DNA of 64,000 bases from assembly GCF_014203555.1 (NCBI RefSeq), contig NZ_JACHJH010000004.1, positions 124,001 through 188,000 of the forward strand, read 5' to 3'. The notes beneath the pieces are model-generated. The model did no database searches. It saw nothing but the letters and a program-made list of their open reading frames with translations, and had not been told where the DNA came from. The position numbers and the translations under genes are program-made. Positions 40,649-49,778 of this stretch are shown here, one piece after another. Each line of letters begins with the position of its first letter. Position 1 is the stretch's first letter. The stretch is from Streptomyces olivoverticillatus. Its GTDB lineage: Bacteria > Actinomycetota > Actinomycetes > Streptomycetales > Streptomycetaceae.

Positions 40649-42391
40649 ATGGCTCGACACCTCATCACCAGCGCCCTTCCCTACATCAACGGGATCAAGC
40701 ACCTGGGCAACATGGTGGGGTCCATGCTCCCGGCCGACGTCTACGCCCGCTACCTGCGCCAGACCGGTCGCGAGACGCTGTTCATCTGCGCCACCGACGA
40801 GCACGGCACGCCCGCCGAACTGGGCGCCAAGGAGCTCGGCCTGCCCGTCGACGCCTTCTGCTCCCAGCAGCACGACGCGCAGAAGGCCATCTACGACGGC
40901 TTCGCGCTCTCCTTCGACTACTTCGGCCGCAGCTCCTCGCCCGAGAACCGCGACATCACCCAGCACTTCGCGCGGCAGCTGCAGAAGAACGGGTTCATCG
41001 AGGAGCGGTCCATCCGCCAGGTGTACTCGCTCGCCGACGGCCGCTTCCTGCCCGACCGCTACATCGTGGGCACCTGCCCGCACTGCGCCTACGACAAGGC
41101 GCGCGGCGACCAGTGCGAGAACTGCACCCGCGTGCTCGACCCGACGGACCTGATCGACGCCCGCTCGGCGATCAGCGGCAGCAGCGAGCTGGAGGTCCGC
41201 GAGACCAAGCACCTCTTCCTGCTCCAGTCGAAGCTGCAGGGCGAGGTCGAGGCGTGGATCGACGAGCACGGCAAGGACTGGCCGATCCTGGCCTCCTCCA
41301 TCGCCCGCAAGTGGCTGACCGAGGGCCTCAACGACCGGGCCATCACCCGCGACCTCGACTGGGGCGTGCCCGTCCCCGCCGACACCTGGCCGGAGCTGGC
41401 GGCCGAGGGCAAGGTCTTCTACGTGTGGTTCGACGCCCCCGTGGAGTACATCGGCGCGACCAAGGAGTGGGCCGACCAGGACCCGGAGAACCGCGACTGG
41501 AAGTCCTGGTGGTACGAGGCCGACGACGTCCGCTACACGCAGTTCATGGGCAAGGACAACGTCCCCTTCCACACGGTGATGTTCCCGGCCACCCAGCTCG
41601 GCACCCGTGAGCCGTGGAAGAAGGTCGACTACGTCAAGGCCTTCAACTGGCTCAACTACTATGGCGGCAAGTTCTCCACCTCCCAGAAGCGCGGCGTCTT
41701 CACGCACGACGCGCTGGAGATCCTGCCCGCCGACTACTGGCGCTACTTCATGATGGCCAACGCCCCCGAGTCGGACGACACGTCCTTCACCTGGGAGCTG
41801 TTCTCCGCCACGGTCAACAAGGACCTCGCCGACGTCCTCGGCAACTTCGTCAACCGCGTGCTGTCCTTCTCCCGCAAGCGGTTCGGCGACGAGGTCCCGG
41901 CCGGCAGCGAGGCGGGCGCGGCGGAGACCGAGCTGGGCCACCAGGTCGCGCAGCTGCTCGCGGAGTACGAGCGGCACATGGAGGAGATGCAGTTCCGCAA
42001 GGCCGCGCAGGCGCTGCGCGCGCTGTGGAGCGCGGGCAACTCCTACCTGGAGACCAAGGCCCCCTGGCTGGAGATCAAGACCGACCCGGAGGCCGCCGCG
42101 CTGACGCTGCGCACGGCGATGAACCTCATCCACCTCTACTCGATCGTCTCCGAGCCGTTCATCCCCGCCTCGGCCGCGGCCATGCGCGGTGCCTTCGCGC
42201 TGGCCGACACGGCATCCGACCGGAAGCGTGCGACCTGGGTGACGGCCGACGAGGCTGCCTCGCTGTCCTTCATCCCGGCGGGCACGGCCTTCACCGTGCC
42301 GCCGGTGCTCTTCGCGAAGATCACCGAAGAGGACCTGGCCGCGTACCGCGAGCGCTTCGGCGCCGACGCCGCCGAGGCCGACCAGGCCTGA
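40649..42391 (+). CDS. metG: Methionyl-tRNA synthetase
   Basis: The 580-residue class I synthetase has the HIGH-equivalent KHLGN (residues 17-21) and the KMSKS-equivalent KFSTS (about residue 340). Its zinc-knuckle insertion carries CPHC...CENC. An anticodon-binding helical domain follows and there is no C-terminal EMAP-like extension. It charges tRNA-Met and initiator tRNA. A GGGAGCAGCC ribosome region precedes the ATG. Confidence 0.97.
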   Translation: MARHLITSALPYINGIKHLGNMVGSMLPADVYARYLRQTGRETLFICATDEHGTPAELGAKELGLPVDAFCSQQHDAQKAIYDGFALSFDYFGRSSSPENRDITQHFARQLQKNGFIEERSIRQVYSLADGRFLPDRYIVGTCPHCAYDKARGDQCENCTRVLDPTDLIDARSAISGSSELEVRETKHLFLLQSKLQGEVEAWIDEHGKDWPILASSIARKWLTEGLNDRAITRDLDWGVPVPADTWPELAAEGKVFYVWFDAPVEYIGATKEWADQDPENRDWKSWWYEADDVRYTQFMGKDNVPFHTVMFPATQLGTREPWKKVDYVKAFNWLNYYGGKFSTSQKRGVFTHDALEILPADYWRYFMMANAPESDDTSFTWELFSATVNKDLADVLGNFVNRVLSFSRKRFGDEVPAGSEAGAAETELGHQVAQLLAEYERHMEEMQFRKAAQALRALWSAGNSYLETKAPWLEIKTDPEAAALTLRTAMNLIHLYSIVSEPFIPASAAAMRGAFALADTASDRKRATWVTADEAASLSFIPAGTAFTVPPVLFAKITEEDLAAYRERFGADAAEADQA

Positions 42392-42401
42392 CCGCCGCAT
42401 G

Positions 42402-42441
42402 AGCGAAGGGCCCGGAACCAGACGGTTCCGGGCCCTTCGCT
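42402..42441. terminator. metG terminator
   Basis: An 18-bp perfect stem (AGCGAAGGGCCCGGAACC with its complement) and four-base loop AGAC lie 10 bp after metG. Confidence 0.92.
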
Positions 42442-42499
42442 TGTGCGCGTTGATCGTTCGGCAATCGTTCGTTCAGCCCGCACGGACAGGCTCTGTCCT

Positions 42500-42868
42500 G
42501 TGTTTCAGAAGTGCATCACCGTAAACGTATCCGCCGCCGACGAGATCGGGCGGCACCGGATCGTCCGGCAATTGCGCACCCTGCCCGGCGTCAGCGTCGT
42601 CAGGGAGCAGCCGGCGGTCGACATCCTGCTGATGGGGCGGCACGACCGGGACGCCCCGGCCGAGCTGCGCCGCCTGGCCCGTGCGGGCCGGGCACCCCTG
42701 GTGGTCGTCGCCGACGACCTGGGGGAGACGGAGCTGATGGCCGTCTCCGAGTACGGCGTGCAGTGCGTGCTGTGGTCCCACCGGCTGACCCCGGGCCGCC
42801 TGCAGCGGGCCGTGCACAACGCGGCGGGCTGCTGCCCGAGAACGCCGCTGTCCTTGGCGCTCGTGTGA
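42500..42868 (+). CDS. Receiver-like hypothetical protein (122 aa)
   Basis: A GTG-start protein (VFQKCITVNVSAADEIGRHR) shows an alternating alpha/beta pattern like the first half of a LuxR-family regulator: VDILLMGRHDRDAP, PLVVVADDLGETELMAVSEYG. It lacks a phosphoacceptor Asp in the usual place and has no HTH. It may be an atypical or truncated regulator. The start is uncertain (ATG-like alternatives upstream fall in the metG terminator). Confidence 0.5.
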   Translation: MFQKCITVNVSAADEIGRHRIVRQLRTLPGVSVVREQPAVDILLMGRHDRDAPAELRRLARAGRAPLVVVADDLGETELMAVSEYGVQCVLWSHRLTPGRLQRAVHNAAGCCPRTPLSLALV

Positions 42869-42895
42869 GGGCGGCGGCCGGGCTCCTGCGCGTAC

Positions 42896-42933
42896 GCGTG
42901 AGGGCCGGGACCTCACGGTCCCGGCCCTCACGC
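42896..42933. terminator. Bidirectional terminator between the receiver-like gene and aspS
   Basis: A 17-bp perfect stem (GCGTGAGGGCCGGGACC and its complement) has loop TCAC and lies between convergent genes. Confidence 0.92.
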
Positions 42934-42949
42934 TCGTGCGCCTAGCGGA

Positions 42950-44737
42950 TCACTTCGTCGGCTTGTACGGCGTCGGCTTGGCCGGGCCCTTGTAGATGCT
43001 CAGGTGGAGCTCCTTGAGGCGGGCGTCGTCGACCTCGCTCGGGGCGCCCATCAGGAGGTCCTGGGCGTTGCCGTTGAGCGGGAAGGCGATGGTCTCGCGG
43101 ATGTTGGGCTCGTCGGCCAGCAGCATCACGATGCGGTCGACGCCCGGCGCGATGCCGCCGTGCGGCGGGGCGCCGAACTTGAAGGCGCGCAGCATGCCGC
43201 CGAACTCCTTCTCGACCTCTTCCTTCGAGTAACCGGCGATCTCGAAGGCCCTGTACATGACCTCGGGCTCGTGGTTACGGATGGCGCCGGAGGACAGCTC
43301 GGTGCCGTTGCAGACGATGTCGTACTGCCAGGCGAGGATGTCCAGCGGGTCCATGGTGTTCAGGGCCTCGAGGCCGCCCTGGGGCATGGAGAAGGGGTTG
43401 TGGGAGAACTCGATCTTGCCGGTCTCCTCGTCCTTCTCGAACATCGGGAAGTCGACGATCCAGCAGAAGCGGAAGACGTTCTCCTCGAAGTGGCCGGCGC
43501 GCTTGGCGGCCTCGACGCGGACCGCGCCCATGATCTTGGAGACCTCGTCGAACTCGCCCGCGCCGAAGAAGACGGCGTGGCCGGGGACCAGGCCCAGGGC
43601 CTCGGTGAGGGCCTTGACGTCCTCGTCGGTGAGGAACTTCGCGATCGGGCCGGACAGTTCGCCGCCCTCGGCCACGCGCACCCAGGCCAGGCCCTTGGCG
43701 CCCTGCTCGACCGCGTACTCGCCCAGGCCGTCGAAGAACTTGCGGGACTGGCCGGCGGTGTCCGGCACGGCCAGCGCGCGCACGTGCTTGCCCGCGAAGG
43801 CCTTGAAGCCGCTGTCCGCGAAGACGCCGGAGACGTCCACGAGCTCCAGCTGGGCGCGCAGGTCCGGCTTGTCGGAGCCGTACTTGAGCATCGCCTCGCG
43901 GAAGGGGATGCGCGGGAACGGGGAGGTGACGTGGCGGCCGTTGCCGAACTCCTCGAAGAGGTCGGTCATGACCTTCTCGATGACCTGGAAGACGTCCTCC
44001 TGCTCGACGAAGGACATCTCCATGTCGAGCTGGTAGAACTCGCCCGGCGAGCGGTCGGCGCGGGCGTCCTCGTCGCGGAAGCAGGGCGCGATCTGGAAGT
44101 AGCGGTCGAAGCCGGCGATCATCAGCAGCTGCTTGAACTGCTGCGGCGCCTGCGGCAGGGCGTAGAACTTGCCCGCGTGCAGACGGGAGGGCACCAGGAA
44201 GTCGCGCGCGCCCTCGGGGGAGGTGGCGGACAGGATCGGGGTGGCCAGCTCGTTGAAGCCGAGGGCGGTCATCTTCTGGCGCAGCGCGGAGATGACGGCC
44301 GAGCGCAGCATGATGTTGCGGTGCATGCGCTCGCGGCGCAGGTCGAGGAAGCGGTACTCGAGCCGGCGCTCCTCGTTCACACCGTCGTCGGCGTTGATCG
44401 TGAAGGGGATCTGCTCGGCGGTGCCCAGCACCTCGACCTCGGTGACCTCGATCTCGATCTCACCGGTGGGCAGGTCGGGGTTGACGTTCTCCGAGCCGCG
44501 GCTCATGACCTTGCCGTCCACGCGGACGACGGTCTCCTTGGTGAGGTGGCTCAGCGCCTCGTTGGCCGGGGTGCCGGGCCGGGCGACCAGCTGGACCAGA
44601 CCGTGGTGGTCGCGCAGGTCGATGAAGAGGATGCCGCCCAGGTCGCGACGATTGTGCAGCCAGCCACTCAGTCGCACGTCGGTGTCGACGTCAGCCGCAC
44701 GGAGCTCGCCGCAGGTGTGGGACCGGTACCGATGCAT
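42950..44737 (-). CDS. aspS: Aspartyl-tRNA synthetase
   Basis: The 595-residue class IIb synthetase has an N-terminal OB fold ([26 protein letters not shown]) and the catalytic core with class II motif 2 ([19 protein letters not shown]) and motif 3 ([13 protein letters not shown]). The bacterial GAD insertion domain lies between. It may be a non-discriminating enzyme if GatCAB is present, which sequence alone does not decide. Confidence 0.97.
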   Translation of the reverse strand: MHRYRSHTCGELRAADVDTDVRLSGWLHNRRDLGGILFIDLRDHHGLVQLVARPGTPANEALSHLTKETVVRVDGKVMSRGSENVNPDLPTGEIEIEVTEVEVLGTAEQIPFTINADDGVNEERRLEYRFLDLRRERMHRNIMLRSAVISALRQKMTALGFNELATPILSATSPEGARDFLVPSRLHAGKFYALPQAPQQFKQLLMIAGFDRYFQIAPCFRDEDARADRSPGEFYQLDMEMSFVEQEDVFQVIEKVMTDLFEEFGNGRHVTSPFPRIPFREAMLKYGSDKPDLRAQLELVDVSGVFADSGFKAFAGKHVRALAVPDTAGQSRKFFDGLGEYAVEQGAKGLAWVRVAEGGELSGPIAKFLTDEDVKALTEALGLVPGHAVFFGAGEFDEVSKIMGAVRVEAAKRAGHFEENVFRFCWIVDFPMFEKDEETGKIEFSHNPFSMPQGGLEALNTMDPLDILAWQYDIVCNGTELSSGAIRNHEPEVMYRAFEIAGYSKEEVEKEFGGMLRAFKFGAPPHGGIAPGVDRIVMLLADEPNIRETIAFPLNGNAQDLLMGAPSEVDDARLKELHLSIYKGPAKPTPYKPTK

Positions 44738-44900
44738 CGTTCATCCAAGTCGTGGTCGAGGGCGGTGGTCGCAAGTGGCCGCTGCAGAAGATCGCCGGCC
44801 CGGTTTGGCGTACGGCCGGCGTGCATACAGCACCAGGCAAGGGTACTGCCCCACCCGGCATCAGTGGTCTCCGCCGGACAGACCTGCATAAAGTGGGGCA

Positions 44901-47030
44901 ATGCACACCGAGCATGTGCTGGCCGCCCTGGCGACGGGCGTGTGGACCTGGGACAACGCCAGCGGCACGGTCACCCTCGACGCCGAGGCCCGGCGGCTGC
45001 TGGGCCTGCCCGAGCACGCGGAGACGACCGAGAGCTCCGTCCGCGCCCGGTTCCACGCGGTCGACTGGCTGGAATTCCGCGGTGTGCTCGCCCTCTCCGC
45101 CTCCGAGGGCACGCTCGGCGAGCTGCGGATGCGCGTGGTGGACGAGGCGGGCGAGGAGCTGCGGACCGTACGCCTGCGTACCAAGCCGGCCGGGGCCGAG
45201 GGCCACCTCATGGTCGGCACCGTCGAAGAGGCCCCCGAGGCGCTGGTGGAGGGCACCTCGATCACCCGGCTGCCCGTCGTGGCCGACTGGCACCGCAATC
45301 GCGAGGCGTTCCTGCTGGACGCCGGCCGGGCGCTGGCCGAGGCGCGCTCGACGGCCGAGGTGCTGAGGGTGGCGGCCAGGCTGTCGATGCCGGGGTTCGA
45401 GCCCTCGGGGCTGGCCGTCTTCGTCGCGGAGGCGGGCCGGGTGCGGGTCATCGGCCACCACGGCTACGGCCCCGGCGAGGCGGACCCCTTCCTCGACCAG
45501 CCGCTGGACGCCGCCTATCCGGCCGCCGAGGTCATCCGGACCGGCCGCGCGGTCTACCTGCCCCAGCCCGAGGAGTACCGGCGCCGCTTCCCCGAGGCCT
45601 ACCGGCGGGTGGCCCACTTCGGCCGCACCTCCTGGGCATTCCTGCCGCTGATCAACGCCGGCCGGACCATCGGCGCCTGGATGGCCGGTTTCAGCGTCCC
45701 GGTCTCCTTCACCCCCGACGAGCGCTCGGTGCTCACCACCGTGGCCCGGATGCTCGCCCAGGCGCTGGGCCGCGCCAGCGTCCACGAGTCGGAGCGCGAG
45801 CTGAGCGTGGGGCTCCAGCGCACGATGATGCCGACCGTCCGCCCGGACATCCCCGGACTGTCGGTGGCCGCCCGCTACGTGCCCACCGGCGGCGGGCTGC
45901 AGGTCGGCGGCGACTGGTACGACATGATCCCGCTGCCCACCGGGAAGCTGGCCCTGGTCATCGGCGACGTCCAGGGCCACGACGTACGGGCCGCCGGACT
46001 GATGGGACAGCTGCGGATCGCACTGCGCGCGTACGCCTCCGAGGGGCACCACCCGGACGCGGTTCTCTCCCGCGCCTCCCGCTTCCTGGCGGGCATCAAC
46101 GGGGACGGCGACGAAGGCTCCGAGCAGCGCTTCGCCACCTGCCTCTACATCGAGGTCTGCCCCGGCAGCGGGCTGCTGGTCATTGCTCGTGCCGGGCACC
46201 CGGACCCGGCGATCCGGCTGGCCGACGGCACCATGCTCGTCCGCTCCACCGCGGGCGGACTGCCGCTGGGCATCGTGCCCGACGCCGACTACCCCACCAC
46301 CCGCCTCGTCCTGGAGCCCGGCGAGACGATGCTGGTCTGCACCGACGGCCTGATCGAGACCGGCGGCCACGACCTGGAGACCGGCTGGGAGCGGCTGCGC
46401 CGGATCGTCGAGGAGCACCCGCTCGACGCGGTGGACGGCAGCCTGGAGAAGCTCGCCGACGTGCTCGTCCAGGCCGTGCACGGCCCTCCCTCGCACTACA
46501 CGACCGGACCGCTGATCGACCGGCGCGAGGACGACATCGCCCTGCTGCTGCTGCGCCGCGAGGCCCCGGCCGCGGCGGTCACCGGCGCCCCGCCGGTGCC
46601 GCATCCGGTGCGCCGGACGGTGATGACCGTCGCGCAGGCCGAGCCCGAGCGGATCGCACTGGCCCGGCAGCAGCTGCGGGACCTCCTGCACGACTGGCCG
46701 GACGCGGGCCAGAGGGACTCGGCGGTGCTGATGGTCTCCGAGATGGTCACCAACGTGCTCGTGCACACCGACGGGGACGCCCGGCTGGTCGCGAAGATAT
46801 CCGGCGAGCCGGGCACCCGCTGTCTGCGCGTGGACGTCTCCGACGGCAGCGACGAGCTGCCGCACCTCCGCCACCCCGGCGAGATGGCGTCCTCCGGGCG
46901 CGGCCTGGTGCTCATGGAGCTGCTGGCCGGGAGGTGGGGCGTGGACCCGGAGGGCGAGGGCAAGAACATCTGGTTCGAGCTCTACGAGTCGGCCTCCCAC
47001 GCGGAAGCGGCGCAGGCGGGCGCCCCATAA
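44901..47030 (+). CDS. SpoIIE-type PP2C phosphatase with GAF and anti-sigma-kinase domains
   Basis: The 709-residue cytoplasmic protein has a PAS-like N-terminus (about 1-110) and a GAF domain (about 135-295). A PP2C/SpoIIE phosphatase follows (about 305-545), with GGDWYD, IGDVQGHD and RREDDIALLLL metal motifs. The C-terminal HATPase resembles RsbW-type anti-sigma kinases (SEMVTNVLVHT, SGRGLVLMELLA). It would sense a small molecule and toggle a sigma-factor partner-switching module. It is divergent from aspS across 163 bp. Confidence 0.92.
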   Translation: MHTEHVLAALATGVWTWDNASGTVTLDAEARRLLGLPEHAETTESSVRARFHAVDWLEFRGVLALSASEGTLGELRMRVVDEAGEELRTVRLRTKPAGAEGHLMVGTVEEAPEALVEGTSITRLPVVADWHRNREAFLLDAGRALAEARSTAEVLRVAARLSMPGFEPSGLAVFVAEAGRVRVIGHHGYGPGEADPFLDQPLDAAYPAAEVIRTGRAVYLPQPEEYRRRFPEAYRRVAHFGRTSWAFLPLINAGRTIGAWMAGFSVPVSFTPDERSVLTTVARMLAQALGRASVHESERELSVGLQRTMMPTVRPDIPGLSVAARYVPTGGGLQVGGDWYDMIPLPTGKLALVIGDVQGHDVRAAGLMGQLRIALRAYASEGHHPDAVLSRASRFLAGINGDGDEGSEQRFATCLYIEVCPGSGLLVIARAGHPDPAIRLADGTMLVRSTAGGLPLGIVPDADYPTTRLVLEPGETMLVCTDGLIETGGHDLETGWERLRRIVEEHPLDAVDGSLEKLADVLVQAVHGPPSHYTTGPLIDRREDDIALLLLRREAPAAAVTGAPPVPHPVRRTVMTVAQAEPERIALARQQLRDLLHDWPDAGQRDSAVLMVSEMVTNVLVHTDGDARLVAKISGEPGTRCLRVDVSDGSDELPHLRHPGEMASSGRGLVLMELLAGRWGVDPEGEGKNIWFELYESASHAEAAQAGAP

Positions 47031-47080
47031 GGGGCGCGGGGAACTGCGCGACCAGCCCCCACCGGCCCGCAGCGGCAGGA
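47020..47080 (+). repeat. Streptomyces-type interspersed GC-rich repeat at the gene end
   Basis: The stop codon lies in the hairpin GCGCCCC-ATAA-GGGGCGC (47020-47037), which leads into GGGGCGCGGGGAACTGCGCG and the following CCAGCCCCCACC. From memory, this wording recurs many times per Streptomyces genome downstream of genes; it may act as a terminator or mRNA stabiliser. Confidence 0.55.
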
Positions 47081-47100
47081 CCACACCTCCAGCGGAGCGC

Positions 47101-48051
47101 TCAGGCGTCGGCCGGAATCCGTCCCAGGCGGCCCGCCTGGAAGTCGTCGAAGGCCTGGGCGAGCTCGGCGTGCGTGTTCATCACGAACGGGCCGTAGTGC
47201 TCCATCGGCTCGCGGATCGGCGCTCCGCCGAGCAGCACGACCTCGAAGTCCGGGCTGCGGGACTCCTGAGTGGCGTCCGCCCGGAGGGTCAGCGACTCGC
47301 CGTCGCCGAAGACCACGGTCTGCCCCGTGCGGAACGGCCGCCCCTCGCCGCCCGCGGTGCCGCGCCCGGCGAGCGCGTAGGCCAGGGCGTTGAAGTCGGA
47401 GCGCCAGGGGAGGGTGAGCTCCGCACCGGGGCTGAGGGACACGTGCATCATCGTGATGGGCGTGTGGGTGATCCCCGGGCCGCGGTGCCCGTCGATCTCT
47501 CCGGCGATCAGCCGGAGCAGGGCGCCGCCGTCGGCCGAGGTGAGCAGCTTGACCTTGCCGCCGCCGATGTCCTGGTAGCGGGGGGCCATCATCTTGTCCT
47601 TGGCAGGCAGGTTCACCCACAGCTGCAGACCGTGGAAGAGCCCGCCGCTGACGACGAGCGCCTCCGGGGGCGCCTCGATGTGCAGCAGTCCGGACCCGGC
47701 GGTCATCCACTGGGTGTCCCCGCCGTTGATCGTGCCGCCGCCCCCGTGCGAGTCACGGTGCACGAAGGTGCCGTCGATCAGATAGGTGACGGTCTCGAAG
47801 CCGCGGTGCGGGTGCCAGGGGGTGCCCTTGGGCTCGCCCGGGGCGTACTCCACCTCGCCCATCTGGTCCATCATGATGAACGGGTCGAGGTAGCGGTAGT
47901 TGATCCCCGCGAAGGCCCGGCGGACCGGGAAGCCCTCGCCCTCGAAGCCGCTCGGCGCGGTGCCGACGTGCAGCACCGGGCGCTGCCGGGCATCCGCGGC
48001 GGCGGCCACGCGTGGCAGGTTCAGCGGGTTTTCGACGGTCACAGCAGGCAT
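47101..48051 (-). CDS. Pirin-family protein
   Basis: The 316-residue bicupin has the pirin N-terminal metal site (TPWHPHRGFETVTYLIDGTF with two His, then a His and a Glu, LLHIEAPPE). A pirin C-terminal domain follows, ending with 'IREPMEHYGPFVMNT'. Bacterial pirins can have quercetinase activity or bind regulators. The gene is convergent with the phosphatase. Confidence 0.95.
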   Translation of the reverse strand: MPAVTVENPLNLPRVAAAADARQRPVLHVGTAPSGFEGEGFPVRRAFAGINYRYLDPFIMMDQMGEVEYAPGEPKGTPWHPHRGFETVTYLIDGTFVHRDSHGGGGTINGGDTQWMTAGSGLLHIEAPPEALVVSGGLFHGLQLWVNLPAKDKMMAPRYQDIGGGKVKLLTSADGGALLRLIAGEIDGHRGPGITHTPITMMHVSLSPGAELTLPWRSDFNALAYALAGRGTAGGEGRPFRTGQTVVFGDGESLTLRADATQESRSPDFEVVLLGGAPIREPMEHYGPFVMNTHAELAQAFDDFQAGRLGRIPADA

Positions 48052-48193
48052 GACGGCCTCCTCGGGGTGTCTGCTGCCTCCAATTTAGTTGAAGGGTGAA
48101 CAACCAGCAAGGCCGCTTTCATTCCCGCTTCATTCCCGTTCCCTTCCCATCACGCGTGTGGGGGCGCCCCGGCCGATCGTGGACACTTGATCA

Positions 48194-49135
48194 ATGCGCC
48201 TGAAAGCCACCGGTGCCGGTCCCGCCGGGTACACCGCCCTCGTCGCCGTCGTGCTGGCCCTGGCCGTCGCCGGACTGCTGGTGGCGGGCCGGGGGCTGGA
48301 CAGTGACGGGCTGCTCGCCGACGGCGACGCCTCCGGCCACTACAAGGAGCCGGCGCGGGCCGGCGACGCGGCGGCCGACGCCATGCGGTCGGTGGTGCAC
48401 TCGGCACCGCCCAAGCCCCTGGAGGCCGCGCAGACGGACGCCGCCGCCGGCACCCGCACCGACGGGCTGACCCCGTCCAAGCCGCTGGTGGCGTCCGACA
48501 TGCCCTCCTCGCCGGCGGTGGGGCCGCTGTTCTACACCGGTCAGGGCGAGGTGGGGCACGGCTGCACGGCGAGCGTCGTGCACAGCGACCGGGGCGATCT
48601 GATCGCCACCGCCGCGCACTGCGTGCACCAGGGCGGCTTCCGCACGGACATCACCTTCGTGCCCGGCTACCACGACGGGGTGGCGCCCTACGGGGTGTGG
48701 GTGCCCACGGCGGTCGACATCGACCCCGCCTGGGCCGAGGACCGCGACCCGGATCACGACGTGGCGTTCCTGCGCGTGCGCCCCGTGGACGGCTCCGGGC
48801 CCATCGAGCGCGTCACGGGCGCGGAGCGGATCCGCTTCGGGGCGCCGGCACGGCAGCCGGTGCGCGTCCTGGGCTACCCCAGCGGGGCCGAGCGGACGGT
48901 GGGCTGCCAGAACTCCACCGTGGCCGAGAGCGCCACACAGCTGCGCTTCGACTGCGCGGGCCTGCCGAACGGCACGAGCGGCAGCCCGTTCCTGGCCGAC
49001 GTCGACGCCACCACGGGCCTGGGCACGCTCGTGGGCGTGCTCGGAGGCAAGGACGAGGGCGGCGACGACGAGACGTCGTACGCCGCGTACTTCGGCGCGG
49101 CGGCCGAGCACCTGTACCGGCGCGCCACGGGCTGA
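48194..49135 (+). CDS. Secreted trypsin-like serine protease
   Basis: The 313-residue protein has an N-terminal signal/anchor helix (about 13-33), a Pro/Ala linker and a chymotrypsin-fold domain. The catalytic triad is His (ATAAHC), Asp (DPDHDVAFLRV) and Ser (GLPNGTSGSPF). Two pairs of Cys (GHGC/AAHC and VGC/DCAG) probably form disulfides. It is divergent from the pirin gene. Confidence 0.92.
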   Translation: MRLKATGAGPAGYTALVAVVLALAVAGLLVAGRGLDSDGLLADGDASGHYKEPARAGDAAADAMRSVVHSAPPKPLEAAQTDAAAGTRTDGLTPSKPLVASDMPSSPAVGPLFYTGQGEVGHGCTASVVHSDRGDLIATAAHCVHQGGFRTDITFVPGYHDGVAPYGVWVPTAVDIDPAWAEDRDPDHDVAFLRVRPVDGSGPIERVTGAERIRFGAPARQPVRVLGYPSGAERTVGCQNSTVAESATQLRFDCAGLPNGTSGSPFLADVDATTGLGTLVGVLGGKDEGGDDETSYAAYFGAAAEHLYRRATG

Positions 49136-49155
49136 GCCGGACGCGCCACGGCATT

Positions 49156-49179
49156 TAGCCGTCTAGCCGTCTAGCCGTC
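49156..49179. repeat. Three 8-bp tandem repeats TAGCCGTC
   Basis: Three perfect copies lie between the protease stop and the SseB gene stop. Confidence 0.7.
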
Positions 49180-49195
49180 TGCGAAGCAATGGCGT

Positions 49196-49648
49196 CTAGC
49201 CATACATCCGCCGCATCGCGAAGTCCACCATCTGCTCCACCGACTTCGCGTCGAAGACCATCCGGTGATCCCCCTCCATGTCGAGGACGAAGCCGTACCC
49301 CGTCGGCAGCAGGTCGAGCACCTCCGCGCCGGTGATCACGAAGTACTTCGACTCCTTGCCCGCGTACCGCCGCAGCTCCTTGAGCGAGCTGAACATCGGG
49401 ATCACCGGCTGCTGGGTGTTGTGCAGGGCCAGGAAGCCCGGGTTCTCACCGCGCGGGCAGTAGACCTTGGAGCCGGAGAAGACCGTCTGGAAGTCCTCGG
49501 CGGACATCGAACCCGTGGTGAAGGCCCGTACCGCGTCGGCCAGTGACGGGGGCGACGGCTCGGGGTAGAGCGGCTGTTCGCCGTAGCCGCCGGGCTGCTG
49601 CGGGGGCGCGTAGCCCTGCTGTGCCGCGTTCTGGTCGTAGCCGTACAT
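49196..49648 (-). CDS. SseB-family protein
   Basis: The 150-residue protein has a Gln/Pro/Gly/Tyr-rich N-terminal third and an SseB-like domain ([23 protein letters not shown]). The C-terminal part ([23 protein letters not shown]) is conserved in streptomycete paralogs. The role is unknown; SseB-like proteins in Streptomyces are scattered, unlike the enterobacterial enhancer. Confidence 0.8.
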   Translation of the reverse strand: MYGYDQNAAQQGYAPPQQPGGYGEQPLYPEPSPPSLADAVRAFTTGSMSAEDFQTVFSGSKVYCPRGENPGFLALHNTQQPVIPMFSSLKELRRYAGKESKYFVITGAEVLDLLPTGYGFVLDMEGDHRMVFDAKSVEQMVDFAMRRMYG

Positions 49649-49698
49649 GCCCAGAAGAGTAACGAGTCACAGTTGGGCGATCAGGTCTTGCTTCTTAT

Positions 49699-49735
49699 TA
49701 CCGGCCGGTAGCATCATGGAGCTTACTGACCGGTA
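49699..49735. promoter_or_regulatory. Two palindromic operator candidates upstream of the acyl-CoA dehydrogenase
   Basis: TACCGGCCGGTA (49699-49710, perfect) and TACTGACCGGTA (49724-49735, near-perfect) are centred 25 bp apart, 45-80 bp before the start. They suit a TetR-family regulator of fatty-acid degradation; the regulator is not encoded nearby. Confidence 0.6.
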
Positions 49736-49778
49736 CGCACAGAGGATCGCCCTCCCGTCACCTACGGAGCCGTCTGTC

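Noticed and set aside
43004-47197. 1397-codon open frame on the plus strand
   Set aside because: It runs antisense to aspS and out of frame through the phosphatase gene; the translation is Arg/Gly/Ala-rich with no domains, a GC-bias artefact.
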